A stretch of 60,000 nucleotides of DNA from the NCBI RefSeq assembly GCF_001949145.1, contig NW_019091455.1, forward strand, positions 797,017-857,016, in the 5' to 3' direction. Shown piece after piece: positions 50,521-60,000 of the stretch (its first letter is position 1; every line of letters begins with the position of its first letter). The notes beneath the pieces were generated by a model. The model was not told the DNA's origin. It was given only the letters and a program-made list of their open reading frames with translations, and did not search any database. This stretch comes from Acanthaster planci (Eukaryota; Echinodermata; Asteroidea; Valvatida; Acanthasteridae). The position numbers were made by a program, and so were the translations under genes.

Positions 50521-53500
50521 TAAGGTCGTTAATGACGTCTGCTAATAAATACCAACAGGTCAAGACCCAAATACACACGCACTGCATCAGTAAACTGATT
50601 ATAAACCTCCCACTCTTTCTGATGATTGGCACTTTTGATACATCTATTTTTTTCTTTTTATTCAATGGTACAAAAATGAGTTAATGAACAGGAACACGGT
50701 GTTTCCAAGTCACCAATTTTGTAAGATGTCCCCCCCGAAGAAAATGGGGGGGAATAAACAAGACACAACCTACGGTAAAGTACAAAAAAACCTGAAAACT
50801 AGAAATAATACCTGAACTAAAAAAAGGTATAATGTAAGAAAAATTTGGACTTTTCCTCCAAAAATGTAACAAAGGTGTCATGAAGTATGTTTCACCAAAT
50901 AAGTTGGTCAGTTCCTGAACAGTCCCCAGTAACCAAAATAAATGAAAATGTACAGGGTACCTGTATGCAAATTAACATTAGGCCACCCGCCCAACCTAAT
51001 TTTTTAAAAATGTAATAGAAAGCACAACTATTATTTTTTCTGTATCGTCCGCATTTGAACAAATGGAAAAATGTCTGAAATGCATTTTGTGGATTACTGC
51101 ATACAATGCGTACATGTAATAATGAAGAACAATACATGCACATTGGAATCTACAAATGTACATATAGCGGAAGATCTACGTATGTACATTTATGTACACC
51201 ATTACTAGTAATTTCTTTTGTACCTGTTGGCATCTGTTGCTAAAACAAAAGTGCTTACATGTAATTCATATGGGTACATGTTGACTCCCACTTGATGCAA
51301 TCAATCAATTTAGAATGATGCGAAGGTTACATGCACAACAGAGACTGTACGTATGTCAAGTGCAAACTTGTAATTGTCCAAACATACATGTACCGTATGA
51401 CAACTCTTGAGATTTTTTGGGGAAAATAATGTACATGTACAGGGCTTCCAAACAGATTCATTACAACACTGCAATTGAACACATTTTCTCAACCCTGGTT
51501 GAAACAAGTGATACTTTCTGATCCCTCAGTAAATAATATTTAATATCTAGATTTCATTTTCTCAGAAATTTTTCAAAAGGAATGCCCAGAGATAAACAAA
51601 GTGACTGCACGTACTCCTCTTCGAACATTCCAGCAATACGTTCCCGTATAAAATTTATTTTTTATGCCAGAAAAATGCACCTCGCTTAGGAAAACCGGCT
51701 GCATACATTTGAAACATTCTTTACAATTGCGTTGCTTTAAAATTGCGGGTGTTTTGGGGGTTGTTCCACCTGTCTTACATTTTGCACAGCAATTTGTAAC
51801 AAGTAGCTCTCGTAGTTTAAGTCAGAAAAAAAGTAATACACATTATATACGCAATCCTTTCAAGGGTATAATTTTGATTTATTTTTCCAAATTTTTAATG
51901 GATGGTTTTTGTTGAAGTGATGAGTACAAATTAATTGCCAACCTGAAACAGTTTTTGTGCTTTCTTGGAAAGTGAGTTCAGGATTTTAAACACATATAAA
52001 TGGAAACAGACTTCTATGAAAGTCAACTTTTTGTTGTCAATTCCGGAATTCAGAGTATATATTGTTTTAAATGTAGCACAGCCTATTGGTTACACGGAAA
52101 TAAAATGTCTCCATTGGCAGATGATAATTTGGTTTCTACTGTTACAATTTCACATTTTGAGTTTGCATATCATTTGCATAAATTTATATACATATTTAGG
52201 TCACTTGCACAAAAATCCAAATTTAAGTTATTGTAAAGATGATCAAAAAAGTGAAAGTACATTTGTACATTTCATTCCTTGTTACTTTTTTTTTACACGG
52301 AGCTTATTGACAGGAGCTTACTGGCATGAGCTAAAAGACTTCATGACTACCAGTAATTGTCTTTGTACTCGATGTGGGTTATTCTGCTGACTTTTTCTGC
52401 CTTTATTAATATGTAATACAAGGGTTCACTTGCCTGTGTAAGGCAGCCCGTGTCTGAGATTTTTGTGACCATCTTTGGTCACAAAAAACTCTCTTTGGGG
52501 GTTTGCTGCCTCTCCAAAAAAGGGAAAAGATTGAAAGCAAAATTTACAGAAATGACTAATTCTTTTGAACTGTTCCCTTTTGGATTGTTCCCCTTTGGAT
52601 TGTGGGGACCGTCACTGACAAATTAAGGCCACAGAAGAAAAGACTGGCATATTTCAGAGGAGACCGAACACGAATACCTATATGCATGTGTCACATGGCA
52701 AGATATATAGGATTTATTTAAGGCCCTGTCAGCACAATCAGCAACATCAGCACTTGTTATGGGCACTCTGATTTTGTTCAAATTGCCTTGGCCACCTCAT
52801 GTTTACCAGCACCCCAGGGGGAACCTTGGTGTGCTATGGTTCTCCTCATATTGTACTTCAATGTGGGAGACTCACAGATGTCCACAACTGCCTATCCAAA
52901 ACTGGTGCAAAAAGATTTCTGTTGGACATAAAGAGCAGATCCTCCCCATAGTGACCCAGAATATGACTCACAGACGGACCTAAAATGACCATTTAGAAAC
53001 ATGAGCGTGGCTTCTGTATTTTATGAGTTAGTACAATATGTTCCGGTGCTTGTGCAGTTTGCATGAAGTAAGATCACAGGAGCTGGGCGAAAACCATACC
53101 GGTGCAGCCTCTACTGGGTGTTAACCCCTGTGCAACATCCACCCGCCTTTCAGAAAGACAAAAAGATAAGAACGACACAAAGAGACAAGTCCCTTAATTA
53201 GCGATGCTCACCCGCATCTGGAAGTAAAAAAATAATTGTCTGCAGTCACTGGGAGCGTGACTTGGCAACCGCTACATATGGAGTACAGTAATTGGGCATG
53301 TACGCACTTACTTTTGATTAATCAAATTTGCATTAGACTGCATTTTTGGTTGATGCGACGAAGGTTTCTTATGACCAATGCTATGACTCGCAATGCTGTT
53401 GATGACGAGTAAAATAAGACAACTCCCCATCTGGGTTTTTTTTCAGTACAACACTCATACTCATATCGTAATGCAGCCTTTATCGACAGGTTTTCTTATC

Positions 53501-56500
53501 AATTAGGTACATGTATGGTGAAAAAGGCCAATGGTTTCATATGGCTTGATTTGGATCATTTAAATCACTGATTCCTAGGCTGTATGTAAAAACTGTACTG
53601 AAATTAGATGCATTTCAAGACAACTCAAGATTTCCTGTTTTCCTCTATTTTCAGAAATTAAAATCTCCCAGTGCTACGGCACATGTGGGTGTGTCACAGC
53701 CAGTGGTCCTCTTTACTCCAGTTTTCTGTTTAGGCCCAGTCCCACATGTGCACTGAGAAGAGCATGCTGTCACATTCCGAGTCTTTCAACCTCCGGACGA
53801 CTTCAATCTTGGGCACGACTCATCACACGAAAAGCCCTTACGGCGGGCCCCTTCCCTTGTCACTGACACAGTCTGCTGTGTGGTACATGAGACAACGAAA
53901 ACAAACAGACACGGATCACATGAATGGACCATTCAAACACACGGTGATATGGTGTACTGATACGTGCACGCTACATGTAAGTGTGAACTCGGGGCAAGCT
54001 AATAAAACATCAGCACATGTGCAGAACGTACATGCACATGTAATGTACGCACTCTGCGCGTCATAGAGTATGTCCTTGTCCAGACGGTCTGACTGAAAAG
54101 ACTTCCGAGACTGATATACATCTATACAGCACACACCTGATAGCGCAGCATAAACCTGCCATGCATATAGATCTTGTACACTATACACTTTCTTATGTGT
54201 AAACATATTAGCGTATGTGTAAATCACTTGCCTAGCATTTTAACAGCGAACAAACAACACTGAATATGTGCAAGCAGGGGAACTTAACACCTCAATTTTC
54301 TTTTGGCAGACAAGATGCAAACTCAAGTTACTGGGATGTAGGTCACCCCGTATTTTGTTTCCAATTCCAATATGTAAAATCGTCCAGAGTCTGACCTTTA
54401 AATCTTCTGTATTTGGCCTACTTGAACATAAATGTCATTAAATGTACTTGAAAGGATCTGATTTTTTTTTAGGTTAATCTGGTTTCTCTGCAAAAGATGT
54501 AGGAAAAAAACCACAATTTGTCCATATTTCCAAACACCTCAGATGTGTATGGTGTATGTGCCTAGATCATCTAAAAATGTGTGACTAGACCCATAATTTG
54601 TAAAGACATATTTATAACTAAAATAAAGGGAAAACTACTTTGCACATGTATCGACTGTGCTCCGAGGAATTCAAGGTCGTTACCCTTAAATTTCCTTAGT
54701 CTGAACACTGAGACATAAGCATTCATGTACTCAACCTACACATGAACATGTACATCATTTACATAAACACATGGCAGATTTTCTCTGATTAAACTCTCTA
54801 ATCTTTCCAGTAAAGTGAGTATTTCATCAAGGAATGCAAGTAATGCACAATTAATGAATGAGACAGTCGCTCACAGATCGGTTACACGGCTCATTTCCAT
54901 AAAGGTGCAAATCAAAATGAATCAAGAGTGAATCATATAGACGACACCGCAAGAGGAACTCAAAAAAAGGGCATTGACCCCAATCACTGCCATTCTCATG
55001 CCACAGGGAAAATCTACTTAAGTGCCAAAACATGACTGGACAACTGGACGAACTGCATCCTGGGATAAGCACAGCTGCCAATCCAGAGGCAGTTTGGCAT
55101 TCGTTCCCTTCAGTCTCTCACTGTTGCACTGCCCAGCAGGGTTACATTTGGCAAAGATTCAAGTGCCACAATTTGTAAGATCAATCTGCATGCAGTTCCT
55201 ATACAGGTATGTGTATCCAGTTCAACTGATTCTAACTAAACTGATCACCCACATGTACAGTACGATACACTTGTCATACATTCTTACAGGTCTGTGATTA
55301 CACGTGTACATGTACATATATGAAGTGTTACTATTCAGAGAGTCTGTCGTTACCACATCGGCACTATGGTGCAGAACCCTAAACAAAAACAAGTGTTCAA
55401 GACACAAACTGCCACACAGGAGGCATGGCAACCGCTGATTGGTTGAAGTAAGGGTAAGCAAAGAAATTCTCACCAAAGTTTCCAGAGCCTTGGGTGGATG
55501 ATCAAAGCAGGGTAAAGAATTTAGAAATGATGTCACAATAAAAGAAAGACGGCAATTGCCACGTTTTATAGACTGACAGCAGATGTCTGCAAATCTTTGG
55601 TTGTAAACAGAGTATTTTCCGGTAACGAACATCTCATTTATATCAAGACGGTCTGCATCTGTTTCTCTGTTTGTTTGAAGCAGCCTTGCAAGCAGACTTT
55701 GAAAAGTAATGAATGAGAGAGAACACGAGTCAAGCATAATGAGTAGGACCACAATAATCACTGCTTAGAGCAACGGGGAAAATACTGAATGAATGGAAAT
55801 TACTGAAAATGTCAAGACAGGTTAAGCTGTCCAGTTCAACTCCCGAAGAACAGCCACCATAGCTGTGTGGACGCCAACAGGATAAGAAATTGAGAGTGAC
55901 TCAAAACGAAAAAAAGGAGAGAGGGAGAAAAGGAGTAGACGGGTAGTCAGTGACCCTGTGACCTTTTGCCAGATGAGTCCAATCCGTTGGGATGCAATTA
56001 TGCGAACGTTGACCGAAGGCACTGTCGTTGATTAGGCTCATCAGTATTAAAATGAGGGCTCGAGTAGATGTAACGCTGGGGCAGTGACCACTATGGCAGG
56101 GGAACCAAAAGCAAAAAAATGAGTAAAAAATAATGTTGATTAGGACAGTCTCTTATTAGAACCGAAAGGATGGTTGTGTAATTACCTGCAAGATGGCTTG
56201 ATGAGAAAGTTCCATTGAGCATAAAGGGAAAAAAGGCATTTCGGATCAATCGTCTAATTAGTGTCATTAACCCTTGACCCTACTGAATCCTTGAAAATCC
56301 ACCAGGAGAGTATGAACGATTTTGAAAGACTGAGAAAGGCGCGGGCAAGACGTTGTTATAATGGTGCTTGAATCTTGATGCCCCTGGGTACATGTACATG
56401 TACGGACCGTCCTTCCAGTACCAAGCATAACACATCACTACCTGTAGCTTCCACATGGGAGATTTTCCAAGGATCCAGATGTACCGGGTACCGGTACACA

Positions 56501-56664
56501 GATTGCTATTACTAAGAATGCTAAAGGAGTTACATGTACATGTACAGATATATGGTACGTGCAGGTTTATTGCAAATGAACATGGAATTGTTATGGCTTT
56601 GCATTCAAGAAAAGAGGTAACTGTGTTTTGTCTTGATGGCCTTGAAGTTTAGTTAATGGGAATT

Positions 56665-56764
56665 ATGTACACACATGTACATGTACATACATGACATACA
56701 TGTGCATGCACACACACACAAATCAGCATCACCTGCCTGTACATGTACATCTTCGTACATGTGT
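56665..56764. repeat. TACATGTA / CA-rich tract
   Basis: Overlapping ACATGTACATGTACATACATG words grade into a (CA)n run near 56710 and then further GTACATGTACATC words. It is one of the densest palindrome tracts of the window. Confidence 0.85.
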
Positions 56765-59430
56765 ATCAAATGTAAAATGTACACTAACCATAGGAACATC
56801 CACATGTCTCAGGATCACTGAATATTGAGTATGTGGCACAAGTGTGCTACCGTGCTATGCATGTTCTCCCAGAAAGACAACATCTAGGGGTATCAGAAAT
56901 CAGCGGGGGTACTGATAATTCCATTAAGAGGCCAATATGTCTGAATATTATGTACATGTACATTGTACCTGTACACATGAATGATGAAGGAGTTATTTGA
57001 TGGGCCTTTCCAAAACTGTTGTGAGTTTTCAAATGGCTTTTGTTTGACTTTTCACACTTTGGTTCTTGTTTTGCAAACACACACTGAGAATTCAAACTTA
57101 GCTGAAAATTAAATTCAGCTGGAATATGAATCATGCAAAAGTGTGGAACGAGCAGATACAGCAACAAACGAGTGGGTCCTTCAACAAAGTTTAAACAGCT
57201 ATCGCTGGTCAAAACACATGTACAGGCCAGTAAAGGTCCTTTTTTCTAAAGGCCAAGTTGGTTTGGTTAGCGAACAATGAAATTCTGAGAAAAAAAAGTT
57301 AATTACGTGTAGAATATTGACAGGTGCATAAAACAGCTCTTTCTCTCAGTGCGTTTGTGTACACAATGCAATAAATTTGAACTACAATGTACGTGTATAT
57401 TTTTAAGCAAGCTTTTTTCCTGTAACAATACCCATAAATCATTCTGATACTTTGTTCTTTCCATTTCTCTTTCCTCGGTCACACTGCAGCCTCTGTGCCA
57501 CCTGTGCCTCTGAACACTTACACACAGACCATTTCCAAGAAATGCATATATTGCAGCACTACTGACGTGCACGTCTAACCTCGATTCTTTATTCACAAAC
57601 TAATTACATACAATGTGAGTTCACATCGTTGCAGTCAATTATTAACTTGATGGTTGCCATTTCCAGTGTGATAGGCCCTCTTTATTATTGAAATACATGT
57701 ACATACATGTAGAAAGTCATAACATGTACCACAGTTTCACACATCGGAATAGACAATGAATTGGAGAAATTAGGAACCATGAGGGGTTGGTGAAAAAAAC
57801 TTGAAATGTGATTTTTGTTTTCGCTCTCTTCAGGACTACTCATGAAAAAAAAAAGTGTTACTTACACGTGCATGTCGTTAAATATGTAAATAGTCCTGCT
57901 CATGTGGTATTGTATGTACAGTACAGTACACGCAGCACATCAGTTACTGGAATGTTACACAGAGACGTTTAGAAATCAGACTGAATGTGTCAAAGCTCGG
58001 CAGGGACAGTGTGGCTACAGACTTCCTCGGTAACAATTAGTCAGCCTTTACCCTTAACAGCAAAGACAGAAATTGGTACACTGCACAAAAATATGCATTT
58101 TACTTCAGAAACTCAGATGAATGAAGAAATCTCAGGCCAAGGAACAGAATGGTCCTAAGCTACATGTACATGTACACACACATGTATGTATCAATGTATA
58201 TCATTTTGTTCATTTTCATGTTGCTGACATATACATGTACACGGATGTACAGTGCAAGAATTGACAACAAAATGATTAAAGGAACAAACTTGGAATGTAG
58301 TACAATTTAAACTGAACGAAAGGTATAATATGAAAGTGTAAATACTCCCAAATGTCTGAGTTCAGAAAGAATGACAGAGAGAAGCGCTAAAGTGGTAAAA
58401 GTAGGAGCAGAAGGCTTACATTGCATTGCCAAGGTCAAATATACAGAGGAAGGCAAAAGAAAAGACGAACAAAACGTAGAGGCATGGCCAACAATAAGCC
58501 TCCACAAAGTGTAATGAAGCGTGCGTGTCTACAGAAAAGCATGGGGGAAAAAAGATGAAAAACAGTTATCCAAAGATGGGGAATAAAAAGGCCTTTGCTT
58601 AACAGAGAGAGAGAAAAAGTTATGCTTAAATGCACCGGTATATGGTGGGAAAGCAAGGTGGCTATAAAGACTTCTAAAACTGGTCTACAATCAACTGTGT
58701 TTTCAATCCAAAGACACAGTCTGTGATGTCAAGTGGTGTTCATGGATGAATGAGCAAAAGGTACAAAACGATTGTTGGATTATTTTATGCTGTGGCCGTG
58801 AATGTCGTAGATGGCTGGAAAGTAGGATGAAATGAATCTACACCTGTACGTGTACCTGGGGGAGAATTTGTTAAACTTTTACACAAAGATTCCTGCTTGA
58901 AGTTTGTGAGATTGGTTTAACTAGTTAAGAAATTTGCATTACGCATACATACATGTACATGTTGATAGTGTACACGTAGGTTCCCAAGGTTGAGAAAAAA
59001 CTTCAAATTCTGTGGCTAGGTGTGGCACAGTAATGTGAGACTGCAGTTGACTGGTATGTCAGCATGCCCACGTTTGAGAAAAGGAAGCACGGCTGATAAG
59101 AACAAGATGGAGGGGGTGGGAAGAAATGTTCAAAGTTTGTACAGAGCATCCATATTCCTGAGGCAAATGTGTAAATGGAAAATATACAGTGGATGTAGTC
59201 ATTCCATGACAATTTGTCAATGACTACAGAAATTTGGTTGAGTGCACCTGCAAATTAGACACACCCTAAATGCAAACAGATAGGAAGAGACTTGAATTTG
59301 CCAAAGAGCATGAATTTAGTATTACCTAGGTTTACTGTAGGTAAAATTTGCCCAATCTGAAGCAGAAAGAAACTTGGACATTTTTGCTGTTTAAAAAGTT
59401 AAAGGAAGAGGCAAGATTAGGGCTTGAAAA

Positions 59431-59556
59431 AGTGACAATTGTGTCATTGGCAAATATTGGGAAAGACACAAAAGTGACAATTGTGTCATTGGCAAATATT
59501 GGGAAAGACACAAAAGTGACAATTGTGTCATTGGCAAATATTGGGAAAGACACAAG
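59431..59556. repeat. 42-bp tandem repeat, 3 copies
   Basis: Three almost identical 42-bp units start at 59431, 59473 and 59515 with AGTGACAATTGTGTCATTGG. The last differs visibly only at its end. The period is a multiple of three, so open frames run through on both strands (a KVTIVSLANIGKDT unit on the plus strand). No start-context or domain evidence supports coding. Each unit contains a TGACA/TGTCA inverted pair around ATTG. Confidence 0.95.
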
Positions 59557-60000
59557 AGTGGAAGAATGAGGACCATGCATGACCAGAAGTACATGTAGCT
59601 GTGATGAGCCAACAGGCATTTGTTGAAGGCAGTGAACTGGATCTAGATCTAGAATCTAACTAAACCTCAACCCATTCAAGGGCACTATCTTTGACATCAC
59701 AATTTGGCGCATGGAGAGGAAGTAATCAATAGTGTCTGAGGTTTTCGAAAGATCTGTGAGCTTAAAAGCAGTGCACAATTTATTAGAGAGAAAACAATCT
59801 TTCATCAGTGAAATAAGTCAGTGGCATGACCGAATAGATACCCTAGGAGAGGTGATTTTTTTTAAAGTCTTTCAGTTACAGATGACTCTCTAGAAATAAA
59901 CGTTGGAGAAGCACAGAATACCGGAAATGGATCATTAATTGTGGATACAGGCATTATCAAGTGAGTCGTGACTCCTGAAAAGAAGTGTCATCCTGGAAAC

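Larger units (their letters stand above)
35987..60000. other. Noncoding block upstream of exon 2 (probable GMDS intron 1)
   Basis: The preceding GMDS exon should end in the ITGITGQ part of the nucleotide-binding loop. I searched the minus strand for its complement and found no match, so exon 1 and the promoter probably lie beyond 60000. The block is very rich in TACATGTA palindromes, (ACATGT)n-like tracts and A/T runs. It contains two TATCGATA clusters, a degenerate minisatellite pair at 46.8-47.2 kb, a foldback at 49.3 kb and a 42-bp tandem repeat at 59.4 kb. The longest open frame (179 codons, minus strand, 55222-55761) shows no recognisable domain. Confidence 0.65.

Noticed and set aside
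55222-55761. 179-codon minus-strand open frame
   Set aside because: No recognisable motif. Its tail runs through TACATGTA repeat sequence translated as Met-Tyr runs, which argues against a real protein.

Overview
The window is animal nuclear DNA: AT-rich, intron-dominated and full of short simple repeats. It holds part of one recognisable gene. No bacterial-style operon, rRNA, CRISPR array or complete tRNA was seen. Eight minus-strand exons between 21486 and 35986 encode an uninterrupted 295-codon stretch of GDP-mannose 4,6-dehydratase (GMDS). All eight have canonical splice borders, and the reading phases match across every junction. Aligned to human GMDS from memory, the stretch fits without gaps as about residues 35-329. 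It carries the catalytic Thr and Glu (TSE), the YxxxK pair and several nucleotide-contact motifs. Very high similarity to vertebrate GMDS, together with many TACATGTA palindromes and tRNA-derived SINE-like pieces, suggests a marine invertebrate deuterostome. A sea star or other echinoderm is my best guess, but this rests on general impression, not on a search.

Layout, left to right. Positions 1-21485 lie downstream of exon 9 and are probably the large last intron(s). I found neither of the two expected C-terminal exons there. This block holds a 20-bp tandem array, a CpG-rich patch, a strong CTCF-like motif and several clusters of transcription-factor-like sites. Positions 21486-35986 hold exons 9 to 2, separated by introns of 467 to 6082 bp; introns 3 and 4 contain SINE-like tRNA-derived fragments. 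Positions 35987-60000 lie upstream of exon 2. The first coding exon, which should end in the start of the GxxGxxG dinucleotide-binding loop, was not found, so intron 1 probably exceeds 24 kb. This right-hand block is the densest in TACATGTA palindromes. It also contains two TATCGATA clusters, a degenerate double minisatellite, a foldback element and a 42-bp tandem repeat.

GMDS makes GDP-4-keto-6-deoxymannose, the committed step of de novo GDP-fucose synthesis in the cytosol. In vertebrates the 3' end of GMDS adjoins the FOXC1/FOXF2/FOXQ1 cluster, and the region is discussed as a regulatory block. If that linkage holds here, the Fox genes would lie beyond the left edge, and the 21-kb left block would be the place to look for their enhancers. 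This is inference. The long open frames outside the exons look like chance ORFs and are not annotated as genes.
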